A stretch of 64,000 nt of DNA from CAWJFP01 sp963842155 (GTDB lineage: Bacteria > Pseudomonadota > Alphaproteobacteria > JACZXZ01): positions 115,700-179,699 of the forward strand of contig CAWJFP010000034.1 of the NCBI GenBank assembly GCA_963842155.1. The letters run 5' to 3'. A program made the translations under genes and the position numbers. Below the pieces are notes generated by a model. That model saw only the letters and a list, made by a program, of their open reading frames with translations. It made no database searches and was not told the DNA's origin. Within the stretch, counting starts at the first letter, position 1, and every line of letters begins with the position of its first letter. Below, in pieces: positions 35,942-45,252 of this stretch.

Positions 35942-37057
35942 CTATCCCTCTTCCAGCCGGCTCAGGACTTCTTCCGCGATGGCGAGCGAGGCGGTGAGGC
36001 CGGGCGATTCGATGCCGTAGAGATTGACGAGGCCGGGAATGCCGTGGAGCGCCGGACCCTGGATCATGAAATCGGCCGGCGGCTGGCCGGGCGCCTGCAG
36101 CTTGGGCCGCACGCCGGCATAGCCCGGCTGGAGCGAGCCGTCCTTGAGTCCCGGATAATAGCGCCGGATGGTGTCGTAGAAGAGGGCCGCGCGCGCGGGA
36201 TCGACCCGATAGTCGATCCTCTCGACCCATTCGATGTCGGGCCCGAAGCGCACCTGGCCTGCGAGATCCACCGTCGCATGCAGGCCCAGAGTGGCGAACT
36301 TCACCTCGGGTGCGGGATAGACGAGGCGGCTGAAAGGCGGCGGCCCGCTCATGGTGAAGTAGGAGCCCTTGGCGAGATAGCGCGGCGGGATCGTCTCGGG
36401 CGGGACGCCCGCGATGCGGTGCGCCACGGCTTGCGCATAAAGCCCGGCGCTGTTGACGAGAATGTCGCAAGCAAGCCGCGTGGGCGCCGAGCCGCCGACC
36501 TCGAGCGTGAAGCCCCGCGTCTCGACCCGGCCGCTCGCGACCGGGCTCAGGAAGGCGATCATGGCGCCATGGTCCTCGGCCTCGCCGCGATAAGCGAGCA
36601 TGAGCCCGTGGCTGTCCATGAGGCCGGTCGAGGGCGAAAGCAGCGCCGCCACGGCATTGAGGGCGGGCTCGAGGCCGCGCGCCGCGGGCCCGTCGAGCCA
36701 TTCGATGTCGGTCACGTCGTTGGCCAGCGCCTGGGCGACAAGCCGCTCCAGCGCCGGGATCTCGTCCGCCGCCGTCGCGACGATGAGCTTGCCGATGCGC
36801 TTATGCGCGACCCCGTGCGCCGCGAGATAGTCGTAAAGCAGCGCCCGGCCGCGCAGGCAGAGCCGCGCCTTCAGGCTGTGGGTCGCGTAATAGAGCCCGG
36901 CATGGATGACCTCGCTGTTGCGCGAGCTCGTCTCCGTGCCGATGGCGTTCGCGGCCTCCAGCACCACCACCTCGCGGCCGGCGAGCGCCAAGGCCCGCGC
37001 CGTGGCCAGCCCCACCGCGCCGGCGCCGATCACCACGCACTCGACCCGATCCGCCAT
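35942..37057 (-). CDS. FAD-dependent oxidoreductase, L-2-hydroxyglutarate dehydrogenase (LhgO)-like
   Basis: A 371-residue DAO-type flavoprotein. The dinucleotide-binding motif VVIGAGAVGLATARALA is at the N-terminus, followed by TETSSRNSEVIHAGLYY (typical of LhgO/L2HGDH), GLMDSHGLMLAYRGEAEDHG, and the C-terminal GPALHGIPGLVNLYGIESPG. It would oxidise L-2-hydroxyglutarate or a similar 2-hydroxyacid and pass electrons to the quinone pool. The ATG at 37057 is the start that places the FAD motif at the N-terminus. The gene runs towards the ferritin-like gene with an 84-base gap; whether they share a transcript is uncertain because of the dyad there. Confidence 0.9.
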   Translation of the reverse strand: MADRVECVVIGAGAVGLATARALALAGREVVVLEAANAIGTETSSRNSEVIHAGLYYATHSLKARLCLRGRALLYDYLAAHGVAHKRIGKLIVATAADEIPALERLVAQALANDVTDIEWLDGPAARGLEPALNAVAALLSPSTGLMDSHGLMLAYRGEAEDHGAMIAFLSPVASGRVETRGFTLEVGGSAPTRLACDILVNSAGLYAQAVAHRIAGVPPETIPPRYLAKGSYFTMSGPPPFSRLVYPAPEVKFATLGLHATVDLAGQVRFGPDIEWVERIDYRVDPARAALFYDTIRRYYPGLKDGSLQPGYAGVRPKLQAPGQPPADFMIQGPALHGIPGLVNLYGIESPGLTASLAIAEEVLSRLEEG

Positions 37058-37205
37058 GACGCGATGTTTACGCTTTCCTCCGCCGCGGCGCGGAGCATGG
37101 CGGCGGGGAAGAGAGGGGTCAAGAAGAGGGCGGATCGAAGCCCGTCGCCGCTGGCTCGCGTCGCCAAATTCCCCTATTCTCGACGCTGCTTCGACTATTT
37201 CGCGG

Positions 37206-39305
37206 GTGAGCGCCGTGCCTCTCGACCAATCCGCGTCCCGGCGAACGCGCGTCGAGCGCCTGCACTCGGCTTGTCCGCATGACTGCCCGAGCACCTGCGC
37301 GCTCGAGGTGGAGCGGCTGGATGCGCGCACCATCGGCCGCGTCTTCGGCGCCGAGGGCAATCCCTACACGGCGGGCGTGATCTGCGCCAAGGTCGCGCGC
37401 TACGCCGAGCGCATCCATCATCCCGGCCGGCTCAAGACGCCGCTGCAGCGGGTCGGCGCGAAGGGCGAGGGCCTCGCCGCCTTCCGGCCCATCTCCTGGG
37501 ACGACGCGCTCGACGAGACGGCGGGTCGGCTCCAGCGCGCGGCCGAGCGGCACGGGGCCGAGGCGGTGTGGCCCTATTTCTACGCCGGCACGATGGGCCT
37601 TGTGCAGCGCGACGGCATCGAGCGGCTGCGCCATGTGATGCGCTATTCGCGCCAGCACAGCACCATCTGCAACGCGCTCTCCGACGCAGGCTGGATGGCG
37701 GGGGCGGGGGCAAAGCGCGGCGTGGATGCGCGCGAGATCGCGCAATCCGAGCTCGTCGTGGTCTGGGGCACCAACGCGGTCAACACCCAGGTCAACCTCA
37801 TGCATCACATCGCCGAGGCGCGGAAGGCGCGCGGCGTGCCCCTCGTGGTGATCGATCCCTATCGCAACGCCACGGCGCGCCAGGCGGACCATCACCTCAT
37901 GCTGCGGCCCGGCACCGACGGGGCGCTCGCCTGCGCGGTCATGCATGTGCTGTTCGAGGAGGGCTACGCCGACCGCGACTATCTCGCGCGCTATACCGAC
38001 GCGCCGGCCGCGCTCGAGGCGCATCTCGCGAGCCGCACGCCCGGCTGGGCCGCCGCCATCACCGGCCTGGCGCCCGAGGAAATCGTCGCCTTCGCGCGCC
38101 TCTATGGGCAGCGCAAGCGCAGCTATCTCCGCGTCGGCTACGGCTTCTCGCGCTCGCGCAACGGCGCCGCCGCCCTCCATGCGGCGAGCTGCCTGCCCGC
38201 CGTGACCGGCGCCTGGCGGCATCCGGGCGGCGGCGCGCTCTATTCCAATGGCGGGCTCTACAAGCTCGACAACCGGCTCATCCTGGGGCTCGACGCGCTC
38301 GACCGCTCGGTACGCGTGCTCGACCAGTCGCGCATCGGGCCGATCCTCCTGGGCGACAAGCGCGACTTGGGCGACGGCCCGCCCGTCACCGCGCTCTTCA
38401 TCCAGAACACCAATCCCCTCGTGGTCTGCCCGGAGAGCCTCAAGGTGCGCGAGGGCTTCATGCGCGACGATCTCTTCACCTGCGTGCACGAGCAGTTCAT
38501 GACCGAGACGGCCGCCATGGCCGATATCGTGCTGCCGGCCACCACCTTCCTCGAGCATGACGATGTCTATATCGCGGGCGGCCATACCTTTCTCCAGGTG
38601 ACGAAGAAGATCGTCGAGCCGGTGGGCGAGAGCCGCTCCAACCATCAGGTGCTGTGCGGGCTTGCCCGGCGCCTGGGCGCGCGCCACCGCGGCTTCGAGA
38701 TGAGCGAATGGGAGATCGTCGACGAGACCCTGCGCGCGAGCGGCCTGCCCGACGCCGAGACGGCCTATGCGCAGCGCTGGGTCGATTGCGCACTGCCCTT
38801 CGAGCAGGCGCATTTCCTCGATGGCTTCGGCCATGCTGACGGCAAGTTCCATTTCCAGGCGGATTGGGCGAGCCTCGGCGCGGACCATGCGCGGCTCGGC
38901 GCCTTGCCCGACCATATGGACGTGATCGACAAGGCGAGCCTCGAGCGCCCCTTCCGGCTGGTGGCGGCGCCCGCGCGCTCATTCCTCAATACGAGCTTCA
39001 ACAACACGCCCGGCTCCTTGAAGCGCGAGGGCCGGCCGACCGCGCTCATCCATCCCGCCGATTGCGCGCGGCTCGGCATCGCCGCAGGCGACCGGGTGCG
39101 GCTCGGCAACGGCCTCGGCTCCGTCGTCGTCCATGCCCAGCCCTTCGACGGGCTGCAACAAGGCGTCGTCGTAGTGGAGAGCGTCTGGCCCAACGACGCC
39201 TTCGAGGAAGGTATCGGCATCAATGCGCTGACCAGCGCCGATCCGGGCCCGCCGCGCGGCGGCGCCGTGTTCCACGATACCGCCATCTGGATCCGCGCAG
39301 CCTGA
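37206..39305 (+). CDS. Molybdopterin-dependent oxidoreductase (DMSO reductase superfamily)
   Basis: A 699-residue bis-MGD enzyme. The N-terminal 4Fe-4S motif CPHDCPSTC with a fourth Cys in AGVICAKVARYAERI is intact. VVVWGTNAVNTQ, NTNPLVVCPE, DIVLPATTFLEHDDV and the C-terminal molydopterin-dinucleotide-binding domain (LIHPADCARLGIAAGDRVRL) follow. There is no Tat signal, so it is cytoplasmic. Substrate and electron partner are unknown; no separate FeS or membrane subunit is adjacent. The start is uncertain: GTG at 37206 or 37215, with no strong ribosome binding site. It is divergent from the LhgO-like gene. Confidence 0.88.
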   Translation: MSAVPLDQSASRRTRVERLHSACPHDCPSTCALEVERLDARTIGRVFGAEGNPYTAGVICAKVARYAERIHHPGRLKTPLQRVGAKGEGLAAFRPISWDDALDETAGRLQRAAERHGAEAVWPYFYAGTMGLVQRDGIERLRHVMRYSRQHSTICNALSDAGWMAGAGAKRGVDAREIAQSELVVVWGTNAVNTQVNLMHHIAEARKARGVPLVVIDPYRNATARQADHHLMLRPGTDGALACAVMHVLFEEGYADRDYLARYTDAPAALEAHLASRTPGWAAAITGLAPEEIVAFARLYGQRKRSYLRVGYGFSRSRNGAAALHAASCLPAVTGAWRHPGGGALYSNGGLYKLDNRLILGLDALDRSVRVLDQSRIGPILLGDKRDLGDGPPVTALFIQNTNPLVVCPESLKVREGFMRDDLFTCVHEQFMTETAAMADIVLPATTFLEHDDVYIAGGHTFLQVTKKIVEPVGESRSNHQVLCGLARRLGARHRGFEMSEWEIVDETLRASGLPDAETAYAQRWVDCALPFEQAHFLDGFGHADGKFHFQADWASLGADHARLGALPDHMDVIDKASLERPFRLVAAPARSFLNTSFNNTPGSLKREGRPTALIHPADCARLGIAAGDRVRLGNGLGSVVVHAQPFDGLQQGVVVVESVWPNDAFEEGIGINALTSADPGPPRGGAVFHDTAIWIRAA

Positions 39306-39344
39306 GGCTGGCGCGGCGGGCGCGCGCATATTATTTGCAAGAGC

Positions 39345-40052
39345 ATGGCCAAGGGAGACAGCAAGCTGCCGAGCCGCGCGACGGAGGCCGCCGTCGCCGA
39401 TTTCCTCGCCCAGGTCGCGCGCGCGCCCGCGCCGCGGCCGGGGGAGGGGCGCGGCCGGCTTCTCTTCGCCATCGACGCGACCGCGAGCCGCGAGCCGACC
39501 TGGGATCTCGCCTGCAAGATCCAAGGCGAGATGTTCACGGCGACGAGTGCCTTGGGCGGGCTCGAGGTGCAGCTCCTCTTCTATCGCGGCTTCAACGAAT
39601 GCAAGACCAGCGCCTGGGTCGCCAGCCCCGCGGCGTTGGTGCGCCAGATGACGGGCGTGCGCTGCCTCGCCGGCCAGACGCAGATCGCCAAGCTCCTGCG
39701 CCACGCCCTTGCCGAGACCAGGCGGAAGCGGATCAACGCCGTCGTCTTCGTGGGCGACTGCATGGAGGAGAGCGTCGATCTGCTATGCGGGCTCGCGGGC
39801 GAGCTCGGCCTCCTGGGCGTGCCGCTCTTCATCTTCCATGAGGGCGGCGAGCCGGTGGCGGCGCGGGCCTTCCGCAAGATGGCGCGCCTCACGCGCGGCG
39901 CCTATTGCCCCTTCAATTCGGCGAGCGCCCGCCAGCTCAAGGAGCTCCTGAGCGCGGTCGCCGTCTACGCCGCTGGCGGCTTGCGCGCGCTCGAGGATTA
40001 CGGACGCAAGACGGGCGGGCTGGTGCCGCTTCTCACCCGCCAGGTCAAATAA
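39345..40052 (+). CDS. VWA-like domain protein of unknown role
   Basis: A 235-residue soluble protein. LLFAIDATASREPTWDLACK resembles a degenerate von Willebrand A metal-binding site (DxTxS in place of DxSxS), and NAVVFVGDCMEESVD and GVPLFIFHEGGE look like later strands of the same fold. The function is unknown. It lies 39 bases after the molybdoenzyme gene and 40 bases before the DnaJ-domain gene on the same strand. A pairing of such a protein with a membrane DnaJ-domain protein suggests they act together, but this is inferred only from adjacency. Confidence 0.75.
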   Translation: MAKGDSKLPSRATEAAVADFLAQVARAPAPRPGEGRGRLLFAIDATASREPTWDLACKIQGEMFTATSALGGLEVQLLFYRGFNECKTSAWVASPAALVRQMTGVRCLAGQTQIAKLLRHALAETRRKRINAVVFVGDCMEESVDLLCGLAGELGLLGVPLFIFHEGGEPVAARAFRKMARLTRGAYCPFNSASARQLKELLSAVAVYAAGGLRALEDYGRKTGGLVPLLTRQVK

Positions 40053-40092
40053 GCCCGAGCCGGCGCGTTCGGGCTGGTAGGATAGAGCCGCG

Positions 40093-40809
40093 ATGATCGC
40101 CTATTTCATGCTCGGCGTCGCTTTGCTGCTGACCTTGCTGCTGATTGCGCGGCAGCTCGCGGCGGCCGACCCGCGCCTTCTCGCCAAGGGCGCGCGTGTC
40201 GGCGGCGGCGTGGCGGTGGCCGGCCTCGTGCTCTATTTCATCGCCTCCGGACGCTGGCTCTTGGCCGCCATGGCCGCGAGCCTGGCGCTGCCGCTGCTCT
40301 CGCGCCGGTTCCCGCGCGGCGGTTCCGGGACCGCCCGCCCCAAACCCGGCCAGCAGTCCGAGATCCGCACGCGGCTCCTTCATATGACGCTCGATCACGA
40401 TACGGGCGAGATGTCGGGCGAGGTGCTGGGCGGCGGACGGGCGGGGCGCACGCTTGCGAGCCTGGGGCTGGTCGAGCTCATCGAGCTGCTCGCGGAATGC
40501 CGGGCCGAGGACGGCGAGGCAGCGCCCTTGCTCGAGGCCTATCTCGACCGGCGCTTCGGCGCCGACTGGCGCGAGGAGGAGGAAACCCGCTCCGGCGCCG
40601 GCGCTCGCGCGAGGGCGGAGCCGTCCGCAAGCGGCGCCATGAGCCGGCGCGAGGCGTTCGAGATCCTCGGCCTCGCCGAGGGCGCCGACCGCGAGCAGAT
40701 CAAGGAGGCCTATCGCCACCTCATGGTCAAGCTCCATCCCGATACGGGCGGCAGCGCCTATCTGGCGGCGAAGCTCAATCAGGCCAAGGACGTCCTGCTC
40801 GGCGATTGA
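40093..40809 (+). CDS. Membrane-anchored DnaJ-domain protein
   Basis: A 238-residue protein with two N-terminal membrane helices (MIAYFMLGVALLLTLLLIA and about 40-70), a middle region with MTLDHDTGEMSGEVLGG, and a C-terminal J domain of about 60 residues. The J domain shows FEILGLAEGADREQIKEAYR and the essential HPD in KLHPDTGGS. The layout resembles Tim14/DjlA-like co-chaperones that recruit DnaK to the membrane. It lies 40 bases after the VWA-like gene. The client and orientation are not determinable. Confidence 0.85.
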   Translation: MIAYFMLGVALLLTLLLIARQLAAADPRLLAKGARVGGGVAVAGLVLYFIASGRWLLAAMAASLALPLLSRRFPRGGSGTARPKPGQQSEIRTRLLHMTLDHDTGEMSGEVLGGGRAGRTLASLGLVELIELLAECRAEDGEAAPLLEAYLDRRFGADWREEEETRSGAGARARAEPSASGAMSRREAFEILGLAEGADREQIKEAYRHLMVKLHPDTGGSAYLAAKLNQAKDVLLGD

Positions 40810-40907
40810 AGGCCCGTTGCCAGGCCGGGTCCCCTGTGGCACAAAGCGGCGCTCCGGCGGCGGCGCTTGCGTCGCCGGCAATCGGTTTCCGAGGGGTCAC
40901 CATCGAG

Positions 40908-41846
40908 ATGCCCACGCGCGTACGCAAGGCGATCTTCCCTGTCGGCGGCCTCGGAACCCGCTTTCTGCCGGCCACCAAGGCCATGCCGAAGGAGATGCTG
41001 CCGGTCGTCGACAAGCCGCTCATCCAATATGCCGTCGAGGAAGCGCAAGCCGCGGGGATCGAGGAGCTGATCTTCGTCACCGGGCGCGGCAAGGCCGCGA
41101 TCGAGGATCATTTCGACCATTCCTTCGAGCTGGAGAACGTGCTTGCCGAGCGCGGCCGCATGGCGGAGATCGAGGCCATGCGTCGCTGGCTGCCGAAACC
41201 CGGCCGCGTCGCCTATACGCGACAGCAGGAGCCGCTCGGCCTGGGCCATGCCGTGTGGTGCGCGCGCAACCTCGTGGGCGACGAGCCCTTCGCCGTGCTG
41301 CTCGCCGACGACCTCGTGCTCGCCGAGGTGCCTTGCCTGAAGCAGATGATCGAGGCCCACGCGGCCGTCGGCGGCAACATGGCGGCGGTGATGGACGTGC
41401 CGCGCGAGCATACCAGCCGCTACGGCATCCTCGACGTGGCGCAGGACAAGGGCAGGCTCGTCGAAGTGCGCGGGCTGGTCGAGAAGCCGGCTCCCGAGGC
41501 GGCGCCCTCGACGCTCTCCATCATCGGCCGCTACATCCTGCAGCCCGACGTGCTCGAGCATCTCGGCCGGCGCGAGCGCGGCACGGGCGGTGAAATCCAG
41601 CTCACCGACGCGATGGCCAGCACCCTCGGCAGCGTCCCCTTCCACGGCTTCCGCTTCGAGGGACGGCGCTTCGATTGCGGCGACAAGGTGGGCTTCTTCG
41701 AGGCAAACCTCGCCTTCGCCCTCGCGCGCCCGGATTTGGGCGCCGCCGTGCGCGAAGTGATCGCGCGCTATGCCGATCCGGCGCGGGTCGAGCGGCCCGC
41801 GCGCGTGTCGCGGCAGACGCGCAACGGCAAGTCGGCCGCGGAATAG
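40908..41846 (+). CDS. galU: UTP-glucose-1-phosphate uridylyltransferase
   Basis: Makes UDP-glucose from UTP and glucose-1-P. The 312-residue protein has the nucleotidyltransferase start AIFPVGGLGTRFLPATKAMP with PKEMLPVVDKPLIQYAVEEA, then FVTGRGKAAIEDHFD, LGHAVWCARNLVG, FAVLLADDLVL and GGEIQLTDAM, all GalU hallmarks. The ATG at 40908 fits the family N-terminus. It is followed after 42 bases by ugd and then a phosphohexomutase gene, so this is a sugar-nucleotide supply cluster for exopolysaccharide, LPS or glucan. UDP-glucose would also feed the GH17-GT2 synthase encoded upstream. Confidence 0.95.
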   Translation: MPTRVRKAIFPVGGLGTRFLPATKAMPKEMLPVVDKPLIQYAVEEAQAAGIEELIFVTGRGKAAIEDHFDHSFELENVLAERGRMAEIEAMRRWLPKPGRVAYTRQQEPLGLGHAVWCARNLVGDEPFAVLLADDLVLAEVPCLKQMIEAHAAVGGNMAAVMDVPREHTSRYGILDVAQDKGRLVEVRGLVEKPAPEAAPSTLSIIGRYILQPDVLEHLGRRERGTGGEIQLTDAMASTLGSVPFHGFRFEGRRFDCGDKVGFFEANLAFALARPDLGAAVREVIARYADPARVERPARVSRQTRNGKSAAE

Positions 41847-41888
41847 CGGCGGGCACGACGCGGCCGGGCTCGGGCAGGGAGCGCGCTC

Positions 41889-43208
41889 ATGCGGATCGCC
41901 ATGGTTGGGACGGGCTATGTCGGGCTCGTATCCGGCGCCTGCTTCTCCGAGTTCGGGCTCGACGTGGTTTGCGTCGACAAGGACCGCGCGAAGATCGCGC
42001 GCCTCAAGGAGGGCGAGGTCCCCATCTACGAGCCGGGGCTCGCCGCGCTGATCGCGGACAACGTCAGGGCCGGGCGCCTCGCCTTCGCGAACGAGCTGGC
42101 GCCCGCCGTGGCGGAGGCCGACGCGGTGTTCATCGCGGTCGGCACGCCGAGCCGGCGCGGCGACGGTTTCGCGGACCTGCGCTATGTCTACGAGGCGGCG
42201 CACGAGATCGCGGCGGCGCTGCGGCGGCACGCCATCGTCATCACCAAATCGACCGTGCCCGTCGGCACCGGCCGCGAGGTGCGCCGGATCATCCGCGCGG
42301 AGCGCCCCGACGTCGCCTTCGACGTGGTCTCCAATCCGGAATTCCTGCGCGAGGGCTCGGCGATCAACGATTTCATGCGTCCGGACCGGGTGGTGATCGG
42401 GGCGGAGAGCGACGAGGCGCGCGAGGTCATGCGCGCGCTCTACCGCCCGCTCTATCTGATCGAGACGCCCATCCTCTTCACCACGCTCGAGACGGCCGAG
42501 CTCATCAAATACGCCGCCAACAGCTTCCTCGCCGCCAAGATCAGCTTCATCAACGAGATGGCCGATCTCTGCGAGAAGCTCGGCGCCGACGTGCACGACG
42601 TGGCGCGCGGCATCGGGCTGGATGGCCGCATCGGACGGAAATTCCTTCACGCGGGGCCGGGCTATGGCGGCTCCTGCTTTCCCAAGGACACGCTCGCCCT
42701 CGTCCGCCTCGCGCAAGAGGCGGGCGCGCCGCTTCGCCTCGTCGAGACGGTGGTCGACGTGAACGCGCGGCGCAAGGCGCGGATGGCCGAGAAGGTGATC
42801 GAGGCCTGCGGCGGCTCCGTCGCCGGCAAGACGATCGCCGTGCTCGGCCTCACCTTCAAGCCGAACACCGACGACATGCGCGAATCGCCGAGCCTCGATA
42901 TCCTCGCCGCCTTGCGGAAGGCGGAAGCCGTGGTGCGGGCCTTCGACCCGGAGGGCATGGAGGAGGCCAAGAAGCTGCTCGAAGGCGTGGAATGGTGCGC
43001 GGGCGCCTACGAGACCATGCCCGGCGCCGACGCGCTCGTCCTCATCACGGAATGGAACGAGTTCCGCGCGCTCGACATGGAGCGGGTCAAGGCGCTCCTC
43101 AAGGAGCCGGTGGTGGTCGACTTGCGCAATATCTACGACCCCGCAGAGATGGCGGCGGCCGGCTTCCGCTATGCTTGCATCGGGCGCCCTGGCGTGCCCC
43201 GCTCCTGA
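41889..43208 (+). CDS. ugd: UDP-glucose 6-dehydrogenase
   Basis: Oxidises UDP-glucose to UDP-glucuronate with two NAD+. The 439-residue protein shows the Rossmann motif MVGTGYVGLVSGACFSEFG, VGTPSRRGDGFADLRYV, STVPVGTGREVRR, NPEFLREGSAI, KYAANSFLAAKISFINEM and the catalytic cysteine in GPGYGGSCFPKDT (about residue 263). The C-terminal UDP-binding domain has LGLTFKPNTDDMRESPS. It lies between galU and the phosphohexomutase gene, all on the + strand, and uses the GalU product. Confidence 0.96.
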   Translation: MRIAMVGTGYVGLVSGACFSEFGLDVVCVDKDRAKIARLKEGEVPIYEPGLAALIADNVRAGRLAFANELAPAVAEADAVFIAVGTPSRRGDGFADLRYVYEAAHEIAAALRRHAIVITKSTVPVGTGREVRRIIRAERPDVAFDVVSNPEFLREGSAINDFMRPDRVVIGAESDEAREVMRALYRPLYLIETPILFTTLETAELIKYAANSFLAAKISFINEMADLCEKLGADVHDVARGIGLDGRIGRKFLHAGPGYGGSCFPKDTLALVRLAQEAGAPLRLVETVVDVNARRKARMAEKVIEACGGSVAGKTIAVLGLTFKPNTDDMRESPSLDILAALRKAEAVVRAFDPEGMEEAKKLLEGVEWCAGAYETMPGADALVLITEWNEFRALDMERVKALLKEPVVVDLRNIYDPAEMAAAGFRYACIGRPGVPRS

Positions 43209-43302
43209 CAAGCCGCCGAGCGGACGGGAACCTGGAGGCGAGGCGCGCGTTAATAGATCTCCTCGCCCCGCTATCCGCTCACCATTGTTGCGAGGCAGCC
43301 TC

Positions 43303-44712
43303 ATGACAGGCCCTGCGTCCCCAGGCCATCAATTCCCAGGTCATAAATTCAACGCTTCGATCCTGCGCGAATATGACATTCGCGGCATCGTCGGCGCGAC
43401 GCTCGACGCGCGCGACGCCTTTGCGCTCGGGCAGGCTTTCGGCACGGCGGTGACGAGCGAAGGCGGCCAGGCGGTGGCCCTTGGCCAGGACGGCAGGCTG
43501 AGCTCGCCCGAGCTCGCGCGCGCGCTGGCCGAAGGGCTCGCCGGCACCGGCGTCGAGGTGGTGCGGGTCGGCGTGGGCCCGACCCCGATGCTCTATTTCG
43601 CCAATAAGCATCTCGGCACCGACGGCGCCATCATGGTGACGGGCTCGCACAATCCGCCCGACCATAACGGCTTCAAGATGGTGCTAGGCGGCCGCGCCAT
43701 CTACGGCGCCGACATCAAGCGCCTCGGCGAGATCGCGCAAGCCGGGCGCTTCGCCGAGGGGCGCGGCGCCGTGCGCGACGCGCCGGTGCTCGATGCCTAT
43801 ATCGAGCGGCTGCTGGCGGATTTCGAGCCGGGCCGCAGGCTCAAGGTCGCCTGGGACGCCGGCAACGGCAGCGCCGGCGAGGCCATGGCGCGCCTCGCGC
43901 GTCGCCTGCCGGGCGAGCATATCCTGCTCAACGAGACGATCGACGGCCGTTTCCCCAGTCACCATCCCGATCCGACCGTGCCCGAGAATCTCGAGCAGCT
44001 GAAGGCGGCGATTCTCGAGCATGGCTGCGATCTCGGCATCGCCTTCGATGGCGACGGCGACCGCATCGGCGTGCTCGACGGCAAGGGCCGCATCCTCTGG
44101 GGCGACCAGTTCCTCGTCTTCCTGGCGCAGGACGTGCTGCGGGACAGGCCGGGCGCCACCATCATCGCCGACGTGAAGGCGAGCCAGGTGCTGTTCGACG
44201 AGGTCGCCCGCATGGGCGGGCGGCCGCTGATGTGGCGCACCGGCCATTCCCTCATCAAGGCCAAGATGGCGGAGACGGGAGCGCCGCTGGCCGGCGAGAT
44301 GAGCGGCCATATCTTCTTCGCCGACCGCTATTACGGCTATGACGACGCGCTCTACGCCGCGATCCGCTTGTTGAACGTCGTCGGACGCGGGGGCAAGAGC
44401 CTTGCCGAACTGCGCGACTCCCTGCCCGCCGTGGTCAATACCCCGGAGATCCGCCTGCCTTGCCCGGACGAGCGCAAGTTCGCCGTGATCGAGGAGGTGA
44501 AGCGCCGCCTCGAGGCGGCGAAGGCGGAGGTCAGCGGCGTCGACGGCGTGCGGGTGCGCACCAAAGACGGCTGGTGGCTGTTGCGCGCCTCCAACACCCA
44601 GGCCGTGCTGGTGGCGCGTTGCGAGGCCTCGGACGAAGCCGGTCTCGCCCGTCTCAAGGCGGCGCTCGAGACAGAGCTCGCGGCGAGCGGCGTGGCCGCG
44701 CCAGCGGCGTAA
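43303..44712 (+). CDS. Phosphomannomutase/phosphoglucomutase (AlgC/ManB type)
   Basis: Interconverts hexose-6-P and hexose-1-P, feeding GalU or GDP-mannose synthesis. The 469-residue protein has every signature of the alpha-D-phosphohexomutase family: the phosphoserine loop TGSHNPPDHNGFK (Ser about 114), the magnesium loop DGDGDRIG, the sugar-binding GEMSGH and the phosphate-binding RASNTQ near the C-terminus. Dual PMM/PGM specificity is suggested by the AlgC-like layout but not proven. The ATG at 43303 has GAGG upstream; the gene lies 94 bases after ugd. Confidence 0.93.
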   Translation: MTGPASPGHQFPGHKFNASILREYDIRGIVGATLDARDAFALGQAFGTAVTSEGGQAVALGQDGRLSSPELARALAEGLAGTGVEVVRVGVGPTPMLYFANKHLGTDGAIMVTGSHNPPDHNGFKMVLGGRAIYGADIKRLGEIAQAGRFAEGRGAVRDAPVLDAYIERLLADFEPGRRLKVAWDAGNGSAGEAMARLARRLPGEHILLNETIDGRFPSHHPDPTVPENLEQLKAAILEHGCDLGIAFDGDGDRIGVLDGKGRILWGDQFLVFLAQDVLRDRPGATIIADVKASQVLFDEVARMGGRPLMWRTGHSLIKAKMAETGAPLAGEMSGHIFFADRYYGYDDALYAAIRLLNVVGRGGKSLAELRDSLPAVVNTPEIRLPCPDERKFAVIEEVKRRLEAAKAEVSGVDGVRVRTKDGWWLLRASNTQAVLVARCEASDEAGLARLKAALETELAASGVAAPAA

Positions 44713-44733
44713 GATCCCGCTCCGGCGCAGGGG

Positions 44734-45204
44734 ATGGATCTCTTCTTCTACGGCACGCTTCTTGACCCGGCCGTCCGCCGGCTCGTGCTCGGCGCCGGCG
44801 CGGGCAGGCTGCGCCTCGAGCCCGCCCGATTGATCGGCTATCGCCGCGTCGCGCAGCGGGCCGAGACGGCGCCCGTCATCCGGCGCCAGGCCGGCGGTCT
44901 CGTGCGAGGGCTGCTTTGCCGCGGCCTCGACGAGCGCGCCTTGGCACGGCTCGAGCATTTCGAGGGCGCGGGCTACCGGAAAGTTTCGCTCGAGGTAAGG
45001 CAGGGGAGGGGGCGTTCGCGCCGCGCCTTCGCCTTCATCGGCGCCGCGCGCAACGCGCCCCAGGCGCGATCTTGGCGATTCGAGATCTGGCGCCGCCGGC
45101 ACAAGCGGGCCTTCCTCTCGCGCATGGTCGCATGGATGGCGGCCTATCGCGAGACGGGCGGCCGAGCGAAGAGGTCGCCGCCGCCGATCGCTGTTCTCGA
45201 TTAG
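44734..45204 (+). CDS. Gamma-glutamylcyclotransferase/AIG2-like protein
   Basis: A 156-residue protein of the AIG2/GGACT fold. MDLFFYGTLLDPAVRRLVLG is the N-terminal YGTL motif, GLVRGLLCRGLDE is the second strand, and LEHFEGAGYRKVSLEV carries the catalytic-type Glu region. The C-terminus is basic. The family either cyclises gamma-glutamyl amines or has unknown roles. It lies 21 bases after the phosphohexomutase gene, so it may be co-transcribed, and converges with the carboxypeptidase gene (48-base gap). Confidence 0.82.
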   Translation: MDLFFYGTLLDPAVRRLVLGAGAGRLRLEPARLIGYRRVAQRAETAPVIRRQAGGLVRGLLCRGLDERALARLEHFEGAGYRKVSLEVRQGRGRSRRAFAFIGAARNAPQARSWRFEIWRRRHKRAFLSRMVAWMAAYRETGGRAKRSPPPIAVLD

Positions 45205-45252
45205 GATAAGCGCGCGGGAAAGTCCGAGGGCGCGCGCCTTCGGGCCGTTCGT

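Noticed and set aside
40779..43304. Minus-strand open frame of over 800 codons opposite galU and ugd
   Set aside because: Both + strand genes are unmistakable enzymes; the antisense frame is charged low-complexity sequence without motifs.
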